64,000 bases of DNA from Desmodus rotundus (taxonomy: Eukaryota > Chordata > Mammalia > Chiroptera > Phyllostomidae): the NCBI RefSeq assembly GCF_022682495.2, contig NC_071389.1:60472239-60536238 (forward strand), written 5' to 3'. Position 1 is the stretch's first letter; every line of letters begins with the position of its first letter. Positions 10,414-20,165 of the stretch are shown here, piece after piece. Both the position numbers and the translations under genes were made by a program. Under the pieces are notes generated by a model. It saw nothing but the letters and a program-made list of their open reading frames with translations, was not told the origin of the DNA and made no database searches.

Positions 10414-11317
10414 TAGTACTCTCTCCTCCACAGGGGAGTTACCTTCCAAAAGACCCCAAGTGGATGGCCTGAAACTGCAGATCACACCAAGCCCTGTATG
10501 TACTATGTTTTTTCCTATATGTACATACCAATGACAGAGATTGATTTATAAATTAGGCATTGAAAGAGATTAATAACAATAACTAATAATAAAATGTAAC
10601 AATTATAACAATGTACTATAATAAAAGTTACCTGAATATGATCACTCCCTTCACGGGACCCCTTGCTGAAGTCTTCACATAGGCTCTGGTGAAACACACT
10701 TTCTGTCCGTGTCTTCCACCTACAAATTTAATGCCTTTTCTATCCTAACTAAGCACTTACCACAGACTGTGGTCATAACTTTTGCAGTTTGAGGTGCAAC
10801 AGCAAAACTGTCACGAATTCCTTTTTTCCTCTTCACAATTTCATGGGTAGAAGATTTATCCTTATAGATCTTAGCAACCTCAGCATACATTTTTTCCCTT
10901 CCATTATTAAGTCAAGAACTTTCACCTTTTTATTTAAAGGAAGCATTTTAAGCTTCTCTTTGGCCTGTTGGAATTGACAGCATCACTACTCTTTGGGGCA
11001 GTTACTAAGTAAAATAAGGGCTACTTGAACACAAGCGCGGGGCTACCTCAATAGTCGATCTGACAAGCAAGAGGAGTTAAATGACTAAGGAAGGGGGAGT
11101 GTACATGGCACGCACACGCTGGACACAGGGATGCTTCATGTTCTGGGCAGGAGGGAGCTCTAAAACATGAGATTTCATCATGCTACTCAAACAGTGTGCA
11201 ATTTAAAATTTATGAATTGTTTATTTGGGGAATTCTTTGTTTAATATTTTTGGTCCATGCTCATCCTTGGGTGACCGAAATCATGGAAAGCAACACTGAG
11301 TAAGAGGGGACTACTAT
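10414..11317 (+). mobile_element. Tigger-type (pogo/Tc1-mariner) non-autonomous DNA transposon
   Basis: The left end reads TAGTACTCTCTCCTCCACAG and the right end, reverse-complemented, TAGTAGTCCCCTCTTACTCA. These are diverged terminal inverted repeats of the Tigger type, flanked by TA. Inside the left part lie cccaagtggatggcctgaaa, atgttttttcctatatgtac and ataacaataactaataataa, recognisable from this family. No intact transposase frame remains. The subfamily is not determined. Confidence 0.72.
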
Positions 11318-11351
11318 AATGAGTGTTCCCTATTGTTGCTGGTGTAGTAGT

Positions 11352-11376
11352 TATCATCATCACCATCACCATCATC
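11352..11376 (+). repeat. (ATC)n microsatellite
   Basis: About eight imperfect ATC/ACC triplets in a row. Confidence 0.9.
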
Positions 11377-12139
11377 TCTGCCAAAGGAATTCACATTGAT
11401 AGTCAGAAAACAGGAACAGATAAGAACCTCATCTAGAGAGAACACATAGGCAAACTTCTGAAATAGCAGTCCTTTAATTCACAGTCCTAAGAGTTCACTG
11501 TTTCAAGGTCCTGATTTTCTCATCTGTTCTTTCATTTTCCTATCCATCTAGATAGTTCAAAACCTCCCACCATCAAAAGCAGCTCTTCCTTATTAGCTTT
11601 AGAGGCCATTTTCTCACTAATTCAGTTATTCCTTTAGAACTAAAACTATAATAAGTACAAATCCTGCCCCATAAAGATCAAGATATGTTAGTTCTGTTCC
11701 TGAAATTGCCACTAAATTGGATGTCTCTGGCTAGCTCATCAGTTCCCTGAGTTGTGCGCATTCTTCCTCAATAATTGTGTCCACAAGCTAACTTGCAAAC
11801 TTGCATACAACCAAGGCTGCATGTAAAAAATAAACTAACTCAGGGCACTGCACAAATACTCAAATTGTAATTACCATCATTAAAATTCCACAGAACTACA
11901 TCAGAGATGTAGCTCTAGTTGGCCCTCAGCATTTCTCGCTGACGCTGACCATTATAAATCCATGCCCACTACCTCTCTATCCAATGGGCAAGCATTATTC
12001 ATTAGTCATGATTAAATAATATAATTAAAAGACCCCAAAGATGAATTGAAACTGAAAGTGAGAGTAAAAGATATTAAGTACTTGGCCAAGCCCATAAATT
12101 TATTTTGGGCAAATTTAGCAGTAAAATAATAGTAATCGT
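11377..12139. other. Unassigned DNA
   Basis: No gene or clear repeat recognised. AT-rich with no open frame of note. Confidence 0.4.
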
Positions 12140-12395
12140 AATAATAAGCGTACCTTACATTCATAAAGCCCTTTACAGTTTGTAAAGATGCATGTTATTT
12201 ACACTCATGGCAACATGATAAGCTAGAAAGAGGGTATTCTTGTCTATACTTTACAGGTGAGGAAACAGAGTGGTGAAATGACTCAACCAAAGTAACTCAG
12301 CTTAAATATAGCAGAGCAGAGATCAGAAACCACTTCCTTCTAGGTTCCCAAACCCTGCTTTTTCTACTCCTTAGGCTGTAGTAGCACATCATTTA
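12140..12395 (-). repeat. MIR SINE
   Basis: Minus-strand MIR: aaagccctttacagtttgta, actttacaggtgaggaaaca, gagtggtgaaatgactcaac and cagagcagagatcagaaacc follow the reverse-complement MIR order (TTTACAGATGAGGAAACTGAGGC...). Confidence 0.75.
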
Positions 12396-12413
12396 ATAAG
12401 AAAAAAAGATATG

Positions 12414-12807
12414 TGCTTTGGCTGGAAAATGTCCTCTCAAAATTTATATGTTGAAATCCTAACTTCCAAAAGTAATGGTATTGAGAGGTGGAGGCTTTGG
12501 CAGCCTGAGGTCATCAGGGTGGAGCCCTAATGAACAAGTTCGGTGCCTCATAAAAGAGGCTCCAGAGAAACCCCTCTCCACTCTCTCCCCGTGAGGACAT
12601 TGATGGTTCAAGGCCCTGGCAATGAAAGGTATGGAAATAACTGTACTAGAAGGCACTGGCTATGAACCAGGAAGAGGACCCTCACCAGAAACTGACCGTG
12701 CTGGTGCCTCGATCTTAGCCTCCCCAGACTGTGAGGAATAAATTCCTACTGTTTACAAGCTACTGCATTAGTAATATTTTGCTATAGCCATCTGGACGAC
12801 TGAGACA
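12414..12807 (+). repeat. MaLR LTR (MST/MLT1 group) with internal filler
   Basis: The order ggaaaatgtcctctcaaaat, ttatatgttgaaatcctaac, gaggtcatcagggtggagcc, ctcataaaagaggctccaga, gtgaggacat, gaaccaggaagaggaccctc, tgaggaataaattcctactg and actgagaca is a classic MaLR LTR from U3 to the 3' end. Between gaggaca and gaaggcac there are about 50 extra bases (12598-12649) foreign to the LTR family. They match 17481-17532 in this window. Confidence 0.85.
12598..12649 (+). other. Templated filler inside the MaLR LTR
   Basis: The 52 bases match 17481-17532 without gaps at 47 positions. The match begins and ends at the points where the sequence departs from the MaLR consensus pattern. This looks like a short insertion copied from elsewhere, as in templated repair of a double-strand break, rather than a repeat family. 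It includes a copy of the donor-like AAAG|GTATG seen at the source. Confidence 0.6.
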
Positions 12808-13603
12808 TTACGTTTCAAGTGTGTGGCATTACCATTTGCTTTGCGATAGGATGAATGTAGAATATTTCTTATGCATTTTCCTAGTATTATGGCCGAAGGA
12901 TTTTGAGGCTTTATCTATTTCATCCTCCTGTATCAAAGCAAGACTTCACATGGGTCGTATCTGGCAGACCAGGCATCTATTTAAAGATAAAGTAAAAATC
13001 TTCAAAGAATGTGGTTTCAGCCAACTTCATCCACAATATATTTTTTACAATCTAATTTGACCAAACTGGCAAGTCTTTTATGCTTACCTAGTGTTTCATA
13101 GAATTAATAAAAAACTAAGATTTCTTTTGTATTCTATTTGAGAATAATTCAACTATTCTAAAATGATGAATATATTTAAGTAGCAATATGTTTTATTTTA
13201 AAATAGCAAAAATCACTTATAACAAGTCCTGATTAACTTAATCGTACCAGTGATGCTCATCTACCTGGCTACAATGACTGGGTCCAGAATGGGCACTGAA
13301 CCCAGTCTGGGCTAATGAGACAACAGGACATGGTTTCTAGGGCTTCTGAGAAAGGAACGGTGTTTTCACTTCCTGTTGGGTGTAGAAGAAAAAGTATATT
13401 GCCTCGGGATCTGTTCAAAGTCCCTTTCAGTCTGCCAGACTCGGCCTAAAGCCAGCATTGTAAGTTAGGAAAACAACAACAAAACCAGATGTTTGGAGAA
13501 AGGGTTGATGCATTGTATACAACCTTATTTCAAACACATCCTGTCTGTTCCCCTTTAAGTTACATGAGCCAGTAATTGCCCTTAACTTTTTAGCCATTTT
13601 GAT
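12808..13603. other. Unassigned DNA
   Basis: No gene recognised. The stretch at 13250-13420 (gtccagaatgggcactgaac, ggctaatgagacaacaggac) has the look of an old LTR internal part but cannot be assigned. Confidence 0.4.
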
Positions 13604-13950
13604 ACAGGCGTACCTCAGACATACTGCGGGTTTGGTTCCGGACCACCGAAATAAAGCAAATATCCCAATAAAGCAAGTCACACAAGTTTTTTGTTTTTCA
13701 GTGCTTCTAAAAGTTATGTTTACACTAAACTATCATCTATTAAGTGTGTAATAGCATTATGTCTAAAAAATTTACATTCCTTAATTAAATAATACTTCAG
13801 CGCTAAAAAACACTAACCATCTTTGGAGCCTTCAGAGAATAATGATTTTTTGCTGGTGGAAGGTCTTACCTGTAAGACCTTATTGCATTTATTTAAAAAA
13901 ATGCGACATTTTGAAATGCAGTAGAGTGAGGACCATAAAACAAGGTACAC
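13604..13950 (-). mobile_element. Tigger1-like internally deleted DNA transposon
   Basis: The left side reads caggcgtacctcagacatac, ggtttggttccggaccacc, aataaagcaaatatcccaat, agttatgtttacactaaact, aagtgtgtaatagcattatg and tgctggtggaaggtcttacc, which matches the terminal part of Tigger1 elements (antisense to transposase). The right end (ataaaacaaggtacacttac) fits the opposite inverted repeat, so it is a deletion derivative rather than a simple truncation. No transposase frame remains. Confidence 0.72.
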
Positions 13951-16594
13951 TTACACTGAGGTCCAGGTGTGAATGCAGTATATGCAGCGTGCGGCTGTGT
14001 TTAGCAGGCAGTGGAGTGCTGGCCCTTTCAGGAGGCAGAGGAGACTGACAACAGAGGCATGAGGCCTTTTTCTGGTCACACAGACCATGGACACACTGCA
14101 GTACTGAGATATATCTTCTGGCCTGCCTGGCAAGAGAGAGCCCAGGATACACTGGCAGGACTCAAGGGGAGTGGGAATGTTGCCCACCTCTCTGAGAAAC
14201 CCTCCTTCACCTACCCAATAGTCCAGTAACAGAAAATATGTAGAAATCCTAAGCTTTGATATCAAGATCTTTAAGAACCAGCAGATCAGGCTATCAAAAC
14301 CTGACCCCCACCCTGACCTAGAGACAGAAAAATCTCTGTTAGCTACTCGGACCCATAATAATTAATGCCTGAGGATGACATGTGCGGTCAGACTAGGCAG
14401 CTATTCCTTCACTGCAATGGGAAGGCCGCCATCATCCACTGATGACCTCTCCAGTGAAGCGCCAGCCACCCAGATAGACAACTGTCAGCTCCAGCCCTGC
14501 CACAATCCATTCCTTAACAATCAGAAGGGGAAGTGGTGTGCAGATTGGCTAGCTGACTACTGCTGAATCGGAGATGAATAGTCACAGTCACAGCAGCAGA
14601 TGTAAAGACCAAAATCTAGGCCATTTTACCAGCTTCCTACTCTGCCTTAAGCCCCTTTTTTCCTAGAAACCATTGCCCTCTCACTGGGCATGGCAAGAAA
14701 CTAGTGCTTTCCGTTACCTGCTGCCCACATACCTCTCTGTTTCCAGGTCTTTATTATTCCCATGACCCATATTTCCACAAACTGCCAGCATTGCCTGCCT
14801 CTCCTGCTGGGCCCTGAGTTCCATCTACTCTAATGCTCATTCACATGAATTCTTAGGTAGTTTTCTTTAACAATAAACTTGAGGAGTCAGCCACGTATTG
14901 CAAATATGATTATACAAATAATAAGGACTTTTACTTTTTTATGTCTTGGTTTCTTTCCAAACCTAAGTATAAGGTATTGCACAAGTATGTGGACATCAAC
15001 CCAGAGGAAGAGGCCTTCAAGCTTTCCACTCACCATATTGAGATCCCAGATCTTTTCTAAAGAATAGGACGTTTTACTTCTGCCAGGAAAACCCAGTTAT
15101 CCATGTGTACATTACCTGTCTAAGAACATTACCAGTTTCCAACAGATACAGTCTTTACGAAGTCTTTACAAATTGGACACCCTACAGCCTCACCTGGTGA
15201 TGAGTAAAAGGTAAGCTTTTACATTTACCTTATCCAGCTCTCACTGAACATCTTTTCAAATGGTCAAACCAAGGAGACATGGCCTGACGTTATGCCAGCA
15301 TGCTGTGTCTACCTGATACCTCTTGAGCCCAGGACTTTATCAACTACCTGGTGCCATCACCTCTAGGCCAACTCTAAGATATGTGCATATGAAAATGCTA
15401 AGGTATAGTTATGGCACATAATCTGTCCACCAAAAGGTCTGGGGAGGGAGTTCTTCCCCAGATGTCATTAGCTGTGAACTAAGTGGCATCAGAGCCACCA
15501 AAACACGTACTCATGTGTTTTGGGGTTTATTACTCTCTGTCTTCCAGCCACTTACTGTTCACTGTTCTGAACAATTTTCTCTAGCAGTTTTGTTTTCTGG
15601 TTTGGCCCGAAGGCCATGGCAGGAAGATCTTATGTTTCATTACCCAATGTCGTTCACCCTCCAATAGTCAGGTGGGCCTGGAGGATCTCAGTACCTGGAA
15701 ACTCTATATCCATTTGTCTTGATATCCTTTTGGATATCTCACTCTCCACCATCTCTTATTGTCTCTTGGCTTATCCCATTGCAGGCTGTAAGACTGTGGC
15801 GGGTGAGCTTGTCTTGGAATCCTTGGTGGAGGGGTCAGCATTTTTTGAGCACATTTCATTTTCTATTTCGCACATATCAGGTACTCCAAAATAGTCAATA
15901 ACAGCCCTATTTTGGAAACAAGAATATGAGAGAGATTCTATCTTCACCAGCCCACCACAGTCACCCTTATTTAATGAAGAGATTTTCTGCTTCTGTGAAC
16001 TGGCATGCCACAGAAAAGTCAACTGCAGCTCCTGGAAGGTCTTCAAGCTCTTAAGGCAACTTGAAATTTTTCCAAGTTTTGATTTGCCCAGGTACTGCTC
16101 ACCATCCTCAGACTGACAATCAATTGCTGTAAATTGGATCCTTGAAGAATAACTCCATGACCCAATTCCTGCAGATAGCAAACCTGGCCACGTCTCTGGC
16201 GTATATAACTCACTACACTTCTCAACCCACAACACACCCTTTAAGAGCAACTATAACTTACAGCCATATGACCCCCTCCCTTTACTCCTATATTACATAT
16301 ACTAGGAAACAACACTTCCTCAGAATGACCGTTAGGAAATCTTCGAGAAGGCCAAGACATGGGATCATCATTTAACAGAAGTTCCTGGATAGAATGTTCC
16401 CTGAGAGATAGTTTTGCTTTCTTTAAACTCATACACAACACTCAGCCGTAGCAAGGCGCCAGGGAGAGATGTGCATGGTTTTTGTCAATGTTTTCAGATT
16501 TCCAAGTACAGGTGCTTTTTTTCCCTGAACATCTCCTCATGTGCTGCTTGCTATATTCTACTTAAAACAGGAGTCCTAAGGAAGGAAGTGTTAG
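13951..16594. other. Long unassigned stretch
   Basis: No gene or repeat family is recognised with confidence. At 14865-14884 an acaataaacttgaggagtca-like end could be an LTR polyadenylation region. Short open pieces in different frames (around 14965-15055 and 15075-15200) look slightly protein-like but are interrupted by stops. A 159-codon open frame on the minus strand is listed separately. Confidence 0.35.
15771..16250 (-). other. Open reading frame of unknown status
   Basis: This 159-codon frame is open on the minus strand with an ATG start. It has seven scattered cysteines and no recognisable domain, signal peptide or membrane segment. The interval is not a repeat I can name. A frame this long is uncommon but not impossible by chance in non-coding mammalian DNA. 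I see no promoter or splice evidence, and a pseudogene fragment is as likely as anything functional. Confidence 0.15.
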
Positions 16595-16972
16595 TGTCTT
16601 GGTTCATTCAGGCTGCTAGAACAAAGGACAATAGACTGGATGGCTTATAAACAAAAGAAATTTGTTTTGCACAAGCTAGAAGTCTGAGATCAGGGTGCCA
16701 ACATGGTCAAGTTCTAGTGAGAGTCCTCTACTGAGTTGCAGATGGCCAGCTTTTCACCGCATCCTCCATAGCAGAGAGCAGGGAGAGGATGCCAGCTCTC
16801 CTGACTGTTACAAGAGCACTAATCTCAATGGTGAGGGCTCCATCCTCATAGCCTCATCTAACTCTAATGACCTCACAAAGACCATACCTCCTAATATCAT
16901 CACATTTTCAGGGAGCGGGGGGTAGGGTTTTAACGTATAAATTTGGGGAGACACAAAATTCAGTCCATAACA
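16595..16972 (-). repeat. MaLR LTR (MST/MLT1 group)
   Basis: Reverse-complement MaLR order: tgtcttggttcattcaggct, gactggatggcttataaaca, agaaatttgttttgca, gagggctccatcctcatagc, acctcctaatatcatcacat, ttggggagacacaaaattc and cagtccataaca. Confidence 0.88.
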
Positions 16973-17353
16973 AGATACACAGAGATGCCTTGACCCACTA
17001 TAATATTTGTGTCTTTGGAAAGAACGTAGTCTAGAGAGCCTAACCCGAGTTGGACTCCTACTTGCACATCATTTCCTTTTAGGCCTTGGCTCTTGGTACA
17101 TCAGCGAACCCCAGCGCGTTTGCACTTTTGAGCTAGTTCGGTGTTCTCAACAGCTACACTATTTTGGCTTCTATTTTCCAGGATATATCCTATCTCATTT
17201 CTACAAAATATAGAAGACAGTCTCACCTGCTATTCAATGTGTTCCTTACTATTGACAATGTGATCGCAATCAATTTAAAAATATATATTCACTGAGTTTT
17301 GTGTATTTCCTAACTGATAATGTCTGGTTTAAATGGTTGTTTTTTCTCTACAG
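16973..17353. other. Unassigned DNA ending in a polypyrimidine tract
   Basis: No repeat recognised. The last bases (gttgttttttctctacag, ending at 17353) form a strong splice-acceptor-like motif. Confidence 0.4.
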
Positions 17354-17511
17354 GGGAACATTTTCTTGATTTGGGGCTTCGATCAGACTACCTCTTACCA
17401 GTTCATAAAATCCATAGCTATTTTTCCAGTAGAAAGCAGGTGGACAATCAGAGGAGCAGAATGAATAGCAGACATGGATGCATTTATGATTCAAGGCCCT
17501 GGCAAGGAAAG
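17354..17511 (+). other. Candidate exon flanked by splice-like sites
   Basis: A strong acceptor pattern (TTGTTTTTTCTCTACAG) precedes GGGAACATTTTC, and the right end is AAGGAAAG|GTATGTAAAT, a good donor. The 158 bases between them are open in one frame (52 codons), encoding no domain I recognise. The length is in the normal exon range. It could be an exon of an unannotated transcript, a non-coding RNA exon or a cryptic pair. The donor end was copied into the LTR at 12598-12649. Confidence 0.25.
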
Positions 17512-17532
17512 GTATGTAAATAACTGTATTAG

Positions 17533-17819
17533 TATGTGAACAACAACTTTAAGAGAATCATAAATTCTCTCTATTACTGAAGCTCAGAACAGTGTGGCAT
17601 CAAGAAAAAATATCAGACTCTTCTTTCCATTCTTTCTGTAGTATTCTTGCAAATAGCATATCCACTGATGTGTTTGGAGAGCTGAGTTATTAGTATGATA
17701 TCTTAGGGGGAGAAATAAGCTATAATATTAAAATATTAATAGATAGTTTCCCTAATATTTCCAGGAAGAAATAATCTCTCATGTTCAAAAATAAAACTAA
17801 AATGTTTTATTATTTTAGT
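17533..17819. other. Unassigned AT-rich DNA
   Basis: Nothing recognised. Confidence 0.4.
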
Positions 17820-17965
17820 TAACAAAATTCAAATAGTTACTGAACAGTTATATATGGTGTTTTGCAGGCCATACAAGGAAGCAATATACTGTTTCTGCTC
17901 TTAAAAGAACTTCAAATCTGATCAAGAAAGTAGCAAATCTATCTAAGTGCTAGAATATGGTAAGG
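17820..17965 (-). repeat. L2-like relic
   Basis: gaagcaatatactgtttctg, ctcttaaaagaacttcaaat and gtgctagaatatgg resemble the minus strand of an L2 3' region (CAGTCCCTGCTCTTAAGGAGC type). Strongly diverged. Confidence 0.4.
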
Positions 17966-18374
17966 TTTTTCTTTTTGTTTGTTTTTTTTAAAGAGAGACT
18001 CACATCATTTGGCACCAACCAAGAAGGTCTTAGGCTTTATTAATCAGTGAATAAGTAAATTCATTGATTAAGTTACATGCTAACACATGAACTAAAAAAT
18101 TCCTGAATGAGAGAAAAATAAATCATTGCTTAATACATGAAACTTTTCAGCTCTTTCATGTGGAAGGCTGTTGCCCTCACCCAGAACACTTGGTGTTACT
18201 ACCCTCTGGCTGGATACAGCTGGCACACTGAAGTCGAGTACCGGTGGGTTTAAATTAAGAAGCAGCATGTGATATTAAATTTAAGACACTTTTGACTAAA
18301 GCAACAAGACGTATCACAAACTTCACAGAGATATAGAGTGTTTCATATGGTTCAGCAAATACAGGACTAGGATT

Positions 18375-18530
18375 CTATTTATTTATTCACTTAATATACA
18401 CTTTCTAGGTGCCAACGGTCTACCCCATATTGCACTAATTACCTCAAAGATGTAAAGAAGGTATGGAATGAGTCCTCGCCCAACAGGTTACCTAGTACGT
18501 AAGGGGTAAAATAAGATGTGTAAAAGTAAA
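18375..18530 (-). repeat. L2-like relic
   Basis: ttattcacttaatatacact and ttctaggtgccaacggtct match the reverse-complement L2 end (TTCATTCAACAAATATTTATTGAGTGCC type). Diverged. Confidence 0.4.
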
Positions 18531-18779
18531 GTGGGAGAAAATTTCTGAGCAAAATACGAGAAACTGAGAAATGGAAATGCCACCTATAGTTTTTTTCGCT
18601 CTCAGGGGTTCAAAGCACATCACAATTACCTGGCAGAGTGTATCATTCCCATACGCATTTTACAATGTGATTGGCAGGGATGCAGAGAATCAAAGCGATC
18701 AGCATAAAAACCAGGTGAGTTGAGTAGGAGAAATAGAAATTAGTTTTCTGTATGTTATATTGCAAGAAATGTTGGTAAG

Positions 18780-19035
18780 TCCAGAGTCAGAAGTCCTCAA
18801 GGTTATTTTTCGTTCTACTTTCTAGGCCTCAGGTGATTCCAGGAAAGGTATTTAACATCTCTGAAATAAGTTTTTTTTTTTTCATTTGGAGATGATATCC
18901 TGGGATGTCTACCTCTCCTACCTCACAGGGATTCTATGTGAATTGAGTAAGTTGAGGGAAGGGGGGAGAATTTTAAAGAGCTTTGTAATGCACAGAGCAT
19001 TTCCTAAGTATATGGTAGATTGTCATTATTAATTT
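18780..19035 (+). repeat. MIR SINE
   Basis: ggtatttaacatctctgaaa, tacctctcctacctcacagg, gattctatgtgaattgagta, agagctttgtaatgcacaga and agtatatggtagattgtcat follow the MIR 3' half order. Confidence 0.7.
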
Positions 19036-19214
19036 ATTTATTTATGGTGAGCATATACACAATTTAGGTGACGGGTAAAGGGTACGTTCTATGAAAAGAT
19101 TGAAGATAGAAATCTGTTATTCCAGTAGATGAGGGTTCCAGTGGGCACAGTGCAAAACTTTGGGTGGCTGAATAACTGAAAAGAGGAGTTCAAAAGTGGA
19201 TTAAAACACCTCGG

Positions 19215-19445
19215 GCGCCCAGACACCCGGGAAGCTGGAGGATAACACAGGCCACGGTCGGAGTGTCTGTGTCACAGGAGGTCTCGGCAGCCCCGCTGCA
19301 TCTGTCTCAGCGACCAAAAGCAGTGGAGTCTTTCTACCCCCCACGATGGGTTCGTAAATTAACTGAAGAAGAGAGAAAGTCAGCTGGCCCAAAGGTGCCA
19401 GTTGTCACAAAGAAATGCTACAAGAGAAAGCAGCAAAGACCATAA
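19215..19445 (+). other. CpG-rich open frame, possible retrocopy fragment
   Basis: An open frame (stop at 19443-19445) runs through a patch that is much richer in CpG than its surroundings (about ten CpGs in 140 bases). The predicted C-terminus is basic and lysine-rich (..KKCYKRKQQRP) after an acidic LTEEERKSAGPK stretch, which looks more like a real small protein than random translation. The frame has no ATG (the first internal candidate is GTG). I do not recognise the parent gene. A 5'-incomplete processed pseudogene or an isolated exon are the leading options. Confidence 0.25.
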
Positions 19446-19990
19446 CATCGGGGGCAGTCTGGAAACGGGGGGCTCCAGCAGCTGGGTGAGCACCATCACC
19501 GAGCCATGACTATGCCTGAAGACCTGCTCCAACTTGGACAACACCAGTGAACAGCCAATTAATTGCCAGGGGAGGCCATAACACCGTGTCAGTCCCTAAG
19601 AATTCTAATGCCAGGAAAATGAGGTGAAAAGTAAAGAATGGCAAATTCCAATGAAGTGAGTTTAAATGTAAAATGAGAAAAACGTGAAGTGACTGTGGTT
19701 GTCTAGAATTGACTAGAACAAATGCTCACCATTAGACAACATAAAAAACCTGACATAGAAACGATGTTCTACACACAAAAATGAAGTTATATCTTGGGGC
19801 TACCTGACATGACAGACTGAAAATATCATATCTGCTATAAGATTTTATTCAGTAGATAATAGAGAGGTCTGAAAAAATGTTAAGCAGAAGAACGACACAG
19901 TCAGATCTATGTGCCAGGAAGCAAGGTGTGCAGAGGCTGTTGGCACAGGAAATGGATGGCAGAAGTATACTAGGTGGCAGCTTGTGTCGT
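19446..19990. other. Unassigned DNA
   Basis: No repeat recognised. If 19215-19445 is a retrocopy, its 3' UTR could extend into this stretch, but no AATAAA and A-tail pair was seen. Confidence 0.35.
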
Positions 19991-19991
19991 C

Positions 19992-20165
19992 TAGCCCAGT
20001 GATCCTCAATTATTAATGTGCGGGCAGATCACCTGGGGAGCTCATTAAAATGCAAATCCTGACTTTCCTGGGGCTCAGGGAGTCCCTGCATTCTGAATGT
20101 CTAACAAACTCCCAGGTGAAGCCAATGCTCCTGTCCTCCAAGCATGTTCTGGGTGGCGAGTGTCT
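19992..20165 (+). mobile_element. MER5-like (hAT-Charlie) non-autonomous DNA transposon
   Basis: cagtgatcctcaattattaa, cagatcacctggggagctca, ttaaaatgcaaatcctgact, cattctgaatgtctaacaaa and ctcccaggtgaagccaatgc follow the MER5A/MER5-type consensus (CAGTGGTTCTCAA...CACCTGGGGAGCTT...). No coding capacity is expected in this family. Confidence 0.72.

Noticed and set aside
14879..15200. Short protein-like stretches in several frames that suggested a pseudogene
   Set aside because: The pieces lie in different frames with stops between them, and I could not match them to any family, so no pseudogene is called.
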